Positions 1 through 8,375 of a DNA stretch of 64,000 nt are shown here, piece by piece (position 1 is the first letter of the stretch; the number at the start of each line of letters is the position of its first letter). Where the stretch lies: the NCBI GenBank assembly GCA_965220205.1, contig OZ244812.1, positions 2,790,001 to 2,854,000 on the forward strand. Reading direction: 5' to 3'. The notes below the pieces were generated by a model. That model searched no databases, was not told the origin of the DNA, and was given only the letters and a program-made list of their open reading frames with translations. The stretch is from G965220205 sp965220205 (GTDB lineage Bacteria > Chloroflexota > Dehalococcoidia > Lucifugimonadales > Australimonadaceae). The position numbers were made by a program, and so were the translations under genes.

Positions 1-59
1 CTCCCACCCGCTGAACAACGTTCGTGGGAGACGACAGCTGCTTTGCGCCGCGGGCCGTT

Positions 60-626
60 CTAGCCCGCGCCGCCGTTTGTCAGGACGCCCGCTAGCCGAC
101 CGAGCGCTGCCTTCCAGTAGGCCCGCATCTCTTCGACCTTCCGCTGGTCTGCCAGCTTCGAGTGTTGGACGGTCACTTGGCTCTTTGCCGGTCCTCTTTC
201 GTAACAGTTGATGTCGACGCTGGAGGCGCCGTCGTCCCAGATTGCGCGGACCGACTTTGACGCCGTTGCCTTCCGAACGGTCAGCGGCGCCTCGCCCAAC
301 CAGTTGCTGCGCCCCTTGTCCTCGGCGCAGGCGGCGTAGAGGGCGTCGAGCGGCGCGGCGATGGTCTTGCTCACGCTGACCTGATAGCCACTCAGGCTCT
401 GGTGCTTCTCCCGCAGTCCGCGTGCGCGTTCGTACTGTACCGTCACTTCCTGGCTCCACCAGGGGGAGACGCTCTGTTGCTCACGCAGATAGGCCGCGAT
501 CGTCCTGTGCGCCAGCTTGGGAGCGTCGGCGGCATCCAGAATCGCGAACCAATCGTCGCGGCTCCTCCCGGTCGCGCGCAACACCGCCGCGCCGCTCGTC
601 TCTGATTGCGGTTTCGTTGAGGTCAT
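60..626 (-). CDS. SRPBCC / DUF4287-type protein
   Basis: Protein of 188 residues. The N-terminal third carries the DUF4287-like pattern (DWFAILDAA, then PWWSQEVTVQYERARG), and the rest looks like a START/SRPBCC (AHSA1-like) ligand-binding fold beginning near YQVSVSKTIAAP. The family is small, cytosolic and of unknown substrate. I chose the ATG at 626, which has GAGAG just upstream, over an in-frame TTG at 644. It lies downstream of the DUF2848 gene on the same strand with a gap of about 40 bases and may be co-transcribed. The family assignment rests on recalled motif similarity, so the biochemical role is unknown. Confidence 0.75.
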   Translation of the reverse strand: MTSTKPQSETSGAAVLRATGRSRDDWFAILDAADAPKLAHRTIAAYLREQQSVSPWWSQEVTVQYERARGLREKHQSLSGYQVSVSKTIAAPLDALYAACAEDKGRSNWLGEAPLTVRKATASKSVRAIWDDGASSVDINCYERGPAKSQVTVQHSKLADQRKVEEMRAYWKAALGRLAGVLTNGGAG

Positions 627-669
627 CGTGCTCTCTTCGTCCAATCGTTCCGCCCTCTCAGGGCGCGAT

Positions 670-1410
670 TCATGGGGCTGCGCGGTCAGGCTGCGGCTGC
701 GCTTTCAACACTGCCGTGTCGTACCCCAGAGTAGCGAGCGACTGCCCGCCCGTGTCAGTGAGTTCAGCCTCGAAGCGGGGAGCCGCGCGCATCTGGCCGT
801 CGAGCACCGGCAACGTGCCCGAGAAGACCACGGTTCCAGTACCGAGATCCGGGCCAACGAGGTCGAGCAACTTCTCGGGCCGGATGAGCTGTCCGAGCGT
901 TCCGTCCTGGTAGTTCGTGAGCCTGCTGCCCTCGCCGGTCCAACTCCGTAGCCGCAGCGCGTCCCGTCGTGGCAGGAGCTCGTCGAGGCGGCACACCTGG
1001 TTGCTCAGCACGCGTGGGTAGACCTGCTTGGACTTCTCGATGGAGAGTGTCTCGAGGCCGCGGTCCGTATGGTCGCTTCCGATGCATACAAAGACGCCAT
1101 CTCTGTCGATGAGCAGCACGTATTCAGCCTCGCCGGACGACGTGTCGTCGTACGCCCAGACAGTCCCGCCGATCTGGAGCGTGGCCGGGTTCGCCACGAA
1201 TATCCAAGGCACGTGTTTCGGGGGCGGCACACCCTGGCGCGCGAGCTCCGCTACGTGCGCGTCCACCGCAGCCGGATGGCGGCCGGTGTAGCCCACGACG
1301 AGCAGTCTGCGGGCAGTGAAGCGTTTCGTGGCTCCGGCATGGCTGAAGGTGAGCGTTCGGCGGGGCGTTCTCATCCGAGTCGGCGCGCCTCTTCCCGGCT
1401 CACCGCTCAT
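670..1410 (-). CDS. DUF2848 family protein (fumarylacetoacetate hydrolase-like)
   Basis: Protein of 246 residues. It shows the family signatures ARRLLVVGYTGRHPAAV near residue 34, the stretch SGEAEYVLL, then GSDHTDRGLE followed by SIEKSKQ, and LRSW. DUF2848 proteins are related to fumarylacetoacetate hydrolases and usually accompany catabolic genes; the substrate is not established. The start at 1410 overlaps the stop of the upstream cupin gene by 11 bases, suggesting translational coupling. An internal ATG at 1374 (MRTPRRTLTF) preceded by GGAAGAGG would fit usual family length better. It is the third gene of a unit with a binding-protein-fold gene and a cupin, perhaps handling an organic acid (inference). 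Confidence 0.8.
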   Translation of the reverse strand: MSGEPGRGAPTRMRTPRRTLTFSHAGATKRFTARRLLVVGYTGRHPAAVDAHVAELARQGVPPPKHVPWIFVANPATLQIGGTVWAYDDTSSGEAEYVLLIDRDGVFVCIGSDHTDRGLETLSIEKSKQVYPRVLSNQVCRLDELLPRRDALRLRSWTGEGSRLTNYQDGTLGQLIRPEKLLDLVGPDLGTGTVVFSGTLPVLDGQMRAAPRFEAELTDTGGQSLATLGYDTAVLKAQPQPDRAAP

Positions 1411-1741
1411 AGCGTCTCACCTCGAACGTCCGGCACCCGTTTCGTGAAACCCAAGGCCCATGAGGCATGCCCGGCGGCCGGCAGGCGTACATGCCGGCGG
1501 TGAACGTCTTGTCCAGCGGGATGTCGTGGATGCTCCCTTCTATGATCCAGACCTCCTCCCAGAAGTCGTGGACCTGCGGGCCCATCGGCGAGGTGTCCGT
1601 CTCCGGCTCGAACCGCAGCAAGCGCGTGTAGTCTCCTGTCTCCTCGTCACGAGAGAGTATCTGCTGACTAAGGCCCTGCACCGGCGCAATCGGTTCGCTC
1701 GGGATGTCGCAGGGGTCGAAGAACTCCAGCTCAGGTTTCAC
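1400..1741 (-). CDS. Cupin-domain protein (ChrR-like single cupin)
   Basis: Single-domain cupin of 113 residues. A double-stranded beta-helix pattern is visible around VHDFWEEVWIIEGSIHD and the C-terminal PPGMPHGPW, which supplies likely metal-binding His residues. I chose the GTG at 1741 because GAGGAG lies about 8 bases upstream and its reading starts inside the end of the preceding gene: the stop TGA of that gene lies within GTGAAACCTGA, an 11-base overlap typical of translational coupling. An upstream extension to 1843 is Arg-rich and is shadow sequence. A role in binding or converting a small acid substrate is likely, but the specificity cannot be read. Confidence 0.75.
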   Translation of the reverse strand: MKPELEFFDPCDIPSEPIAPVQGLSQQILSRDEETGDYTRLLRFEPETDTSPMGPQVHDFWEEVWIIEGSIHDIPLDKTFTAGMYACRPPGMPHGPWVSRNGCRTFEVRRYER

Positions 1742-2681
1742 CGCGCGCACTCCTCTCTTCGGGCGCCCACAGCCGGGCGAACTGGCTCGCAACGACCTCC
1801 GCATAGGGGACTGGTTCGGACAGCAGCCCGATGTCCTGCGCAAACCGGCCCATCGCCGCCACTGCCTCTTCAGATATCGATGGGTCGTAGTACGGCAGGT
1901 CGCGCTCGATGAGCTCCGTGATCAGCGCTGCCTCTTGAGCGGGGAACCGCCTATCGCCGACCTCCCTTGCCCGCGTTGGGGCGGCCTTCAGCAGGCGCTG
2001 CGCCGTCACGATAGCCCGCACCGCTGCGGCGACCTCGTCCGGCTGGTCGGCGATCTTGCGGTCCGTGGTCACCAACGCCGGGAACGTGTAACCGCGAGCC
2101 GCTGGGGGTCCGTCGCCCCGGCGTACGTCCAGTACGACGGACCCTACGCCGGAGCGCACAGCTACCTCCGTACCCATGCCGTTCGCCCAGAAGCCGTCGA
2201 TGACGCCATCGGCCAGCGCCTTCGCTGCTTGCACCCCGAACGACACCCCCGACGTGAGCGCCCCCGGCACGGGGCCTATCTGGACGCCGTCGCGCACAGG
2301 GTCGATGCCTGCCTCGCGGAGCATCTGTTCCAAGCCGTCGCGGGGTCCCGGCGCCGCGCCGATGCGGAGGCCCTTCGCTGCTTCGATTTCGCCGCGCTGT
2401 GCGCCGATGTCCTTCCTGAGCACCAGGAACCAGTACATATGCTGCGCGAGCGCAGCGATAAGCTTCGCGCCGCGCCACTGTGGGAAGGCCGTCAGCACCG
2501 CGTGCGCCGAGCCGGCCACATAGTCAAGCTGTCCGTCGCGAAGCATCTCCATCGCTCGCGGGACGGGAAACACGAGCTCAATGTCGGCATCGAGACTCTC
2601 AGCTCGGAACGCTCCCAGGTCGACGGCCGCGATGGCAGGGAAGTACGAGTTCGAGACGAGGTCCGGCACGCCAATGCGCAT
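1731..2681 (-). CDS. NMT1/THI5-like substrate-binding-fold protein
   Basis: Protein of 316 residues starting MRIGVPDLVSNSYFPAIAAVDLGAF, the pattern of SsuA/ThiY-type periplasmic binding proteins of nitrate, sulfonate or pyrimidine-precursor transporters. There is no signal peptide or lipobox at this start, and no permease or ATPase gene nearby. It may therefore be an intracellular enzyme-like or sensor member of the fold. It is the first gene of a coupled set with a cupin and DUF2848. The assignment to the fold is fairly sure; the ligand is unknown. Confidence 0.75.
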   Translation of the reverse strand: MRIGVPDLVSNSYFPAIAAVDLGAFRAESLDADIELVFPVPRAMEMLRDGQLDYVAGSAHAVLTAFPQWRGAKLIAALAQHMYWFLVLRKDIGAQRGEIEAAKGLRIGAAPGPRDGLEQMLREAGIDPVRDGVQIGPVPGALTSGVSFGVQAAKALADGVIDGFWANGMGTEVAVRSGVGSVVLDVRRGDGPPAARGYTFPALVTTDRKIADQPDEVAAAVRAIVTAQRLLKAAPTRAREVGDRRFPAQEAALITELIERDLPYYDPSISEEAVAAMGRFAQDIGLLSEPVPYAEVVASQFARLWAPEERSARGET

Positions 2682-2885
2682 CAGTCTGCTCCACGGCGCG
2701 ACGGACGCTTGTCCGCAGCCTCAACGAACGTCCAGCGCAGGCCGATCGTGCGCCTGTTGCTGCGGTCTCCGTCGTGTCCGATACGACTGTCCAAGGGTGG
2801 GTCCCCGATCGTGCTGCCTCTGATCCCCGAAGCGGCCGCCGAACGCACGACCCGGCGATCCCAGGGCCGCGCGGAGCCCTCCGCA

Positions 2886-3347
2886 CTACAGCCGGCCGCC
2901 AGTGCGGGCGTTCGGGCGGCTGTCCTCGAAGTGGGGGACGGCTACGCCCAAGCGTTGGAGCGTCGTGTAGTCGTCCCGGTCGCCCCACTGCTCGACGATG
3001 ACGCCGTTCGCCAGCCGGTAGATGTCGATCCGCCGCCACCACGACAGGTTCGCGCGCGGCGAGTGGCCGTTGAATGCGCCCTGGAACGCCCCGTTGAACG
3101 AGACGCTCGCCACCACCTTGTCGTCCGCCGCGACGAGGTCGTCGATGGTGACGTGGACGGAGGGGAAGGCGGTGCGCGTCATCGTCGCCAGCTCTTTGAT
3201 GGGCTGCGGGCCGAACGGGTCTTCCGGGATGCCCGCGATGTGCAGCTCGGCATCAGGGGAGTACATCTCGTCTATGAGGCCGATGTCGCCCTCGTTATAG
3301 ACCTGGTTGTACAGCCGCCGGATGGCGGCCTTGTTCGCTTCCGACAT
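2886..3347 (-). CDS. SnoaL-like / ester cyclase (NTF2-like) protein
   Basis: Protein of 153 residues with the SnoaL-like polyketide-cyclase pattern: LYNQVYNEGDIGLIDEMYSPDAELH near the N-terminus, a central VTIDDLVAADDKVVASVSF, and WRRIDIYRLANGVIVEQWGDRDD at the end. The fold is a cone-shaped alpha+beta barrel; many members are of unknown function. It is divergent from the propeller gene that follows on the plus strand, with about 160 bases between them for two promoters. The gap of about 200 bases to the upstream-oriented cluster contains no gene that I can see. Confidence 0.8.
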   Translation of the reverse strand: MSEANKAAIRRLYNQVYNEGDIGLIDEMYSPDAELHIAGIPEDPFGPQPIKELATMTRTAFPSVHVTIDDLVAADDKVVASVSFNGAFQGAFNGHSPRANLSWWRRIDIYRLANGVIVEQWGDRDDYTTLQRLGVAVPHFEDSRPNARTGGRL

Positions 3348-3510
3348 GGCTCACCTCGCTCGCCGCGCATTCTTGGCGTCCGGGTCGGTCGCGTCAAGGG
3401 AATGGGCGGGCGCGGATCTGTCCTATAACTGCGTTCGGCGCGCCGACGGGACCGGTCTCCGCCCCGCGAGGAGTGGTATAGTCTTCCCACTCAGGGACGG
3501 GAGGAGACTC

Positions 3511-4458
3511 ATGCTTGCCGTAGGAACGAGCAATGGCTTCGCCGTACTGGAGAAGAGCGCCGACTCCTGGCAGGTCGTCAGGCAGGCGCTCGACGGGTCC
3601 CGCGTCGAGGCCGTGGGCCGCGCCGGCAGCAGTATTCTTGCCGCCACCGAGCAGGGCGTCTACGAGAGCAACGACGAAGGCGCGACGTGGAGGGCGACGC
3701 TGGACGGCGTCGACTTTCGCTCGCTTGCGGTCGCCATAGACGGCACGGTGTTCGCGGGCGCTGACAAAGCGGTCCTTTACCGTCGCCGCCCCGCGGACGA
3801 GCAGTTCACCGAGGTGCTGAGCTTCAAGGACCTGCCCACCTACTGGACGTGGACGTTCCCGGGCTCGCCCCATCTGCCGAACCTCCGCGCCATCACCGTA
3901 TCGCCGACGAACCCCAAGCGCGTCTACGTCGGCGTCGAGGTGGGGGGAGTGATGGTGAGCGAGGACGGCGGCGAGACTTGGCGCGAGGCCCGCGAGAGCA
4001 TGCATCCCGACATCCACGGCTTGGCCGCGGCGCCCGGCGATCAGGACCACGTCTTCGCCGTCACCGGCGTCGGCTTCTTCCGCACCACTGACGGAGCCCA
4101 ATCGTGGCAGTCCCGCTGCGACGGCTTCGAGCATCTCTACACCATCGCCATCGCGAACGACCCTACCGAGCCTGAGCGGCTCTTCGCGTCGGCCACGGCG
4201 GGCAGGCCCCGCAACTGGCGCCGCCGCCCCGAGGGCGCTGTCGCCAAGGTCTACCGCAGCGACAACGGGGGCGGCGAATGGGAGCCGTTGATGAGCGAGG
4301 GCCTCGTCGAGGCCATCGACGCCCTCGCCGTAGACGGGGAGGGCACGGTCTTCGCAGGCACCCACGGCGGGCAAGTGCTCGCGCGGGCCTCAAACGCAGA
4401 TGCCTGGGTCGTAGCGGCTGACGGTCTCTCCCCGGTCAACACGCTGGCGGTGCTGTAG
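3511..4458 (+). CDS. BNR/sortilin-type beta-propeller protein
   Basis: Protein of 315 residues. Repeated units carry the S-x-D-G-G-x-T-W type Asp-box (examples: SNDEGATWRATL, SEDGGETWREA, TTDGAQSWQS, SDNGGGEWEPL), typical of exo-alpha-sialidase-like and Ycf48-like propellers. The start is the ATG at 3511 with GGAGGAG about 6 bases upstream; the upstream open frame is not coding. No signal peptide or catalytic Glu/Tyr set for a sialidase is apparent, so a binding role is more likely than hydrolysis. The gene stands alone between the SnoaL-like gene and a MetE-like gene. Confidence 0.8.
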   Translation: MLAVGTSNGFAVLEKSADSWQVVRQALDGSRVEAVGRAGSSILAATEQGVYESNDEGATWRATLDGVDFRSLAVAIDGTVFAGADKAVLYRRRPADEQFTEVLSFKDLPTYWTWTFPGSPHLPNLRAITVSPTNPKRVYVGVEVGGVMVSEDGGETWREARESMHPDIHGLAAAPGDQDHVFAVTGVGFFRTTDGAQSWQSRCDGFEHLYTIAIANDPTEPERLFASATAGRPRNWRRRPEGAVAKVYRSDNGGGEWEPLMSEGLVEAIDALAVDGEGTVFAGTHGGQVLARASNADAWVVAADGLSPVNTLAVL

Positions 4459-4529
4459 CGGGGGCTGCATCCGACGGCCCCGGTACGACGAGAACGCATA
4501 TCCGGCAAGCGCTCTCCCTCCCCCAACTC

Positions 4530-4544
4530 TCTCCCGTCGGGAGA
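4530..4544. repeat. Short palindrome of a dispersed intergenic repeat
   Basis: TCTCCCG-T-CGGGAGA forms a perfect 7-bp stem, within pyrimidine-rich DNA (about 4512-4550) resembling the CTCTC/CCCCC elements near 25340 and 39405. It lies between the propeller and the MetE-like genes. It could act as a terminator for the propeller gene, but no T-tract follows. Confidence 0.4.
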
Positions 4545-4686
4545 AGGGGCTATCCCGGCTGTCGGCGGTCGATGGGTAGAGATCGCTCAGCCGGCAGGGT
4601 GCCGCCGGAAGATTCAGGGTGGCGGCGGGGTCAGTGCGAGCCCTGGCAGGTCCAGCGGACCAACCCAGAGCAGAGGAGTGGGCTAG

Positions 4687-5817
4687 ATGAGATATCGCGC
4701 AGACCAGATCGGCAGCTTCCTCCGGCCCCCCGAGGTCCACGAGGCCCGGAAGGCCTACCTTGACGGGAGGCTCACGCTCGATGACCTGCGGAAGGTCGAG
4801 GACGACGCAGTGCTACGCGTTCTCGGCATCCAGAAGCGGTCCGGCATCGCCGTCCTCAGCGACGGCGAGCAGCGCCGCGGCGGGTGGTCGGCAGGCTTCG
4901 GCGAAGCGGTGGATGGCTTCGTGGACGGCGAGCCGCCGGTCACGAGACCTGCACTGGGCGGCGTCCGCGCGTCCGGCTCCGGGGTTGCGGGACCGGGCGG
5001 CCGCGTCATCGGGGCCAAGTTCGTGAAGCGGCAGCGCCTTACGGAGCACGAGTCCGGGTTCCTCAGGCAGCATGCTGGCGGCGCACCCTACAAGGTGACG
5101 ATGCCCGCCGCCTCCTACGTGGTTGCACGGGGCTACAAGCCGGGAGTGACGGACAAGGTTTACGCGGACCGAAAGGCTGTGCTGGACGCCGCTGTCGCGA
5201 TCATCCGCGAGGAGATCGAAGCGCTGCTGGCCGAGGGCGCGCCGTACATCCAGCTCGACAACCCGCACTACCCTGACTACGTGGATGAGGAGCGCTGCGA
5301 GCAGTGGCGCAGGATCGGCGTCGATCCCGACAAGGCGCTGTTGGAGGATGTCGAGGCCGACAACGCCAGCCTGCGCGGGTTCCACGGCCCCAACGTCACG
5401 CTGGCCATGCACTTCTGCCGCGGCAACTCGGCGGGCGGCGGTTGGCACACCTCGGGCGGCTACGACCGCATCGCCGAGCCTGTCTTCTCCGGGCTGGATG
5501 TGGACACGTTCCTGCTGGAGTACGACAGCGAGCGGGCGGGGACGTTCGAGCCGCTGCGGCACATGCCCAAGGGCAAGACCGTCACGCTTGGGCTGGTGAC
5601 GACGAAAGTCGCGACGCTGGAGTCTCAGGACCTACTTCTGCGGAGGATCGACGAGGCGTCCAGGTTCGTGGCGACGGAGGACTTGGCGCTCAGCCCGCAA
5701 TGCGGCTTCGCCTCGACCCTCCAGGGCAATCCTCTCACTGAGGACGACGAGCTAAAGAAGCTCGAACTGGTGGTCGCTACCGCAACGAAGGTCTGGGGCG
5801 CCGTCCAGCAGCAGTAG
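4687..5817 (+). CDS. Cobalamin-independent methionine synthase (MetE C-terminal domain) family methyltransferase
   Basis: Protein of 376 residues, corresponding to the catalytic C-terminal half of MetE only. The zinc ligands expected for MetE are visible: His and Cys in LAMHFCRGN, Glu in LEYDSERAG, and Cys in LSPQCGFAS. The N-terminal DQIGSFLRPPEV and QLDNPHYPDYVD are characteristic of this short family. Such stand-alone versions act as methyltransferases on thiols with various methyl donors, and not necessarily as methionine synthases. The ATG at 4687 follows GAGGAGTGGGCTAG. No methionine genes adjoin it, so the substrate is undetermined. Confidence 0.85.
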   Translation: MRYRADQIGSFLRPPEVHEARKAYLDGRLTLDDLRKVEDDAVLRVLGIQKRSGIAVLSDGEQRRGGWSAGFGEAVDGFVDGEPPVTRPALGGVRASGSGVAGPGGRVIGAKFVKRQRLTEHESGFLRQHAGGAPYKVTMPAASYVVARGYKPGVTDKVYADRKAVLDAAVAIIREEIEALLAEGAPYIQLDNPHYPDYVDEERCEQWRRIGVDPDKALLEDVEADNASLRGFHGPNVTLAMHFCRGNSAGGGWHTSGGYDRIAEPVFSGLDVDTFLLEYDSERAGTFEPLRHMPKGKTVTLGLVTTKVATLESQDLLLRRIDEASRFVATEDLALSPQCGFASTLQGNPLTEDDELKKLELVVATATKVWGAVQQQ

Positions 5818-5836
5818 CAGTCCGCCTCAGCGGCAA

Positions 5837-5855
5837 CCAGCCCCTTCGAGGCTGG
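5837..5855. terminator. Hairpin between converging genes
   Basis: A CCAGCC / GGCTGG stem of 6 bp with a 7-base loop sits in the 44-base gap between the converging MetE-like and DUF3179 genes. It could serve both strands; no T-tract follows, so this is a weak call. Confidence 0.35.
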
Positions 5856-5861
5856 CCCCGG

Positions 5862-7403
5862 TCATGGCCCGGTGTACAACTCCGTGTCCGGGTGGAACTG
5901 GAACCATCCGAACCAGAACGACATGTGCGTGGGTATCCGCGCGAGCTTCTCCGATTCGTCTGCCGTGTTGACCAGAGACTCCTCGGTCACCTGCCACGTC
6001 TCACCGTCGGCGTCCACTATCACGGACGGGATGCCGAGGCGACCGTCGCCGTCGTTCGGGGCCAGCGTGAACGACCTACCGCCGCGGTAGTAGGCCCTCG
6101 CGCCCTGGCTTGCGGCCGACGCCAGCACCAATATCGCCTCGCCTCCCACCACATCGTTGACTATGCGGCTCTCCCGCAGCGCTTCGGAGGAGTAGGCCTT
6201 GTAGCTGTCGTTCAGCTGGACCCCCAGCACGACGTCCTTTGTGTCAAGCCGGTCGTCCCGGGAGGGGACCGGGAACATCGTCTCAGGCGCATTGAAATAG
6301 TCGTAGTAGATCGCCTGCGGATCCTCCTCCGGCGCGTAGAATGCGGCGGGGTACAGGCCCGTCTCCTGGTTCAGCACCGTGGTGTCGGGATGAAGCTCCA
6401 GCCACTCCTCCCACGTCGTGAGAACGACTGGGAAGAAGTCGAGCTTGATCCCCGAGTCCCACAACGGCCCTATGACGGGCTCGCTCGTGAGCTGGTTCCA
6501 GAGCGAGTTGGTCAGCCGGTCGTACATGACCTTGTTGCTGTGGTACAGCATCCCCGACGTGCCGAAGGTGGTTGGCTCTCCGTTGATCTTGGCGGAATAC
6601 ACGATTCCGGTCCCGCAGAGCGTTCAGTAGGCCAGGGCGATGGGTTCGCCCCCCAACACGTCGTTGGCCATCTCATGGGCGTTCACGATGCGGAGCGGGT
6701 ACGCCCTGTGCTCTCCGTTGATGGACACGCCGAAGACCCGGTCGCTCGGTAGCAGGTAGTCCTGCTCGCCCGCCGAAACGACCGGGGCGTTTTGGAGGTC
6801 CGGGATTCCGTCGGGCCGGACGCCTCCCCACGCGATCTCGAATACGTTTATCCGCGAGCCTTGCGCTGCCGGGGCCAGGAACTCGCCGAACCTGGGGTCG
6901 ATCAGGCTCATGAGCGCGCTCTTCCACTCCACGTAGCCATCGGGGGGACCGTACTCGTCGGCGTTCTTGCCCAGCCACTCCATCCACTCGTTCCAGGCGC
7001 CCGGGCCGCTCCCGAACTCTTGGCCCGTTATCGCCGAGATGGCCGCGTGGGTCTCCACCACCAGCTGCCGGTTCCCGAAGAAGCGGAGCATCTCAATCAT
7101 CACCGGGACCATCGACTTGTCGTTGTTGGCGGCGGCGAGTGTGATGGCCTCGCGCGCGTCGTTGGGGATGTAGCCCCGGCCCGAGAAGAGCCGGAACATG
7201 TTCTCGGTAGAGTCGTAGTCCTTCGCGGGGGTCGGGGCAGCGGCCGCAGTCTGTGTCGGGGCAGCCGTCGCAGTCTGTGTCGGTGAAGCCGTCGGCGCGC
7301 TCTCGACCGGTCCGGTCGGCTCTCCCGTCCCCGAGCAAGCCACGGCAACAGCCGCCATAAGCCCCACCGGCAGCACTCCGAAATGACGCAAGAGCCTACT
7401 CAC
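5862..7403 (-). CDS. DUF3179 lipoprotein, probable selenoprotein (in-frame TGA read as Sec)
   Basis: One reading frame of 513 residues broken only by a TGA at 6626-6624. Upstream: a lipoprotein signal with Cys in MAAVAVACSG, a Thr/Pro/Ala-rich linker, then DUF3179 sequence to DVLGGEPIALAY. Downstream, in the same frame: T-L-C-G-T-G-I-V-Y, then TFGTSGMLYHSNKVMYDR and SLWNQ, all family hallmarks. DUF3179 proteins normally have Y-C-x-L-C-G-T here, so the TGA replaces the first Cys of the C-x-x-C (residue 260; the partner Cys is 263). A SECIS-like hairpin follows. I recall DUF3179 being annotated as a (seleno)protein family in databases. A nonsense mutation (TGC or TGT to TGA) or a base error is the alternative; no frameshift is needed. 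The function of the family is unknown; an exported redox role is plausible. Confidence 0.8.
6593..6626 (-). promoter_or_regulatory. Candidate bacterial SECIS element after the in-frame TGA
   Basis: On the minus strand the TGA (6626-6624) is followed after 14 bases by CGGAAT (6609-6604), a 5-base loop CGTGT (6603-6599) and ATTCCG (6598-6593): a perfect 6-bp stem. GG at 6613-6612 could pair with CC at 6592-6591 across a 2-base bulge. The apical loop starts about 20 bases after TGA and has G in its second position, inside the bacterial SECIS consensus (loop 16-37 bases after UGA, G among the first two loop bases). It lies in the coding sequence, as bacterial SECIS elements do. Confidence 0.6.
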
Positions 7404-7582
7404 AGGAGTCCTTTCCGGGACATTCCGACCTGCCTCCGATAGTTGTAACGCTGGTTATGTACACCGACAAGGGTAGGGAGCGCTCCAGCTTCCAACGATA
7501 GGCAGGCGCTGGTGGACGAGACCAAGGGCGCGGACGCCAGGGAGGTCGACGTCGACGAGGACGAGGCCAATCGAGACCGGCC

Positions 7583-8332
7583 CTATTGACCCGAACTCGC
7601 CTCCTCCTCTGAGTTGTCCGCGTTGACTCTGCCCAAGAAGACATCGGTCAGTATGTTGGTTTCCCTGATGGACTCGGGGGAGCCGTTGTGCGCGACATGC
7701 CCCTTGTCCAGCACGTAAGCCCGGTCGACGATGCTCAGGACGCCTTTGATGTTGTGCTCGACGATGAGGATGGTGGTCTGGAGCCTCTCGCTGATCTCGG
7801 CGATTTTCTGGAACACCTCTGTCACAATGATGGGCGCCAGTCCCAGCGTGGGCTCGTCGAGCAGGAGCAGCTCCGGAGCGGCCATGAGCCCGCGGCCCAA
7901 GGCCAGCATCTGCTGTTGCCCGCCGGACATCTGGCTGGCCATGTCGCCGCGCTTCTGGCGGAGGATAGGAAAGAGCTCCATGACCGATTCCAACCGGCGC
8001 TCTTTCTCCGCTCTATCGTCGAGGTGCAGACAGCCCATATCGAGGTTCTCTTCGATGGTCAGGTGGGTGAACACCCGCCTGCCCTGGGGCACGAATGCAA
8101 TGCCCTCTTTGACAATCTCGTGGGTGGCCGCCGCCAGCGGGCGCTCGCGCCAGTGGATGCTTCCGCGCACCACGGGGGCGAGCCCCATGACAGCCTTGAG
8201 GACGGTGGACTTTCCCGCCCCGTTGGGCCCCATCACCGCCACGACTTCGCCCTTCTCCACTCCCACCGACACCTTGTCCAAGGCCACTACGGCCCCGTAA
8301 CGCACCGATATGTCGGTAAGCTCTAGAAGCAT
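7583..8332 (-). CDS. livF: Branched-chain amino-acid ABC transporter, ATP-binding protein LivF
   Basis: ABC ATPase of 249 residues that energises import through the LivHM permease at the inner face of the membrane. Walker A GPNGAGKST is at residues 35-43; the signature QMSGGQQQ precedes Walker B LLLLDEPTLGL; the switch His lies in ILIVEHNIKG. Length and the short N-terminus match LivF. It is the last gene of livKHMGF on the minus strand, 43 bases after livG. Substrates of such systems in environmental bacteria range from Leu/Ile/Val to amides and urea, so ligand identity is open. Confidence 0.9.
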   Translation of the reverse strand: MLLELTDISVRYGAVVALDKVSVGVEKGEVVAVMGPNGAGKSTVLKAVMGLAPVVRGSIHWRERPLAAATHEIVKEGIAFVPQGRRVFTHLTIEENLDMGCLHLDDRAEKERRLESVMELFPILRQKRGDMASQMSGGQQQMLALGRGLMAAPELLLLDEPTLGLAPIIVTEVFQKIAEISERLQTTILIVEHNIKGVLSIVDRAYVLDKGHVAHNGSPESIRETNILTDVFLGRVNADNSEEEASSGQ

Positions 8333-8375
8333 GACGTCACTGCCGAGCCCGCTGGAGGCTCCGCGCCCGCAGGCG

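Noticed and set aside
1704..3428. Plus-strand open frame of 574 codons over the first operon
   Set aside because: Antisense to the binding-protein-fold, cupin and SnoaL genes; Arg/His-rich shadow composition.
5862..6602. Reading the 3' half of the DUF3179 frame as a separate gene starting at GTG 6602
   Set aside because: It would begin in the middle of the conserved core, has no ribosome site, and continues the upstream frame through a single TGA.
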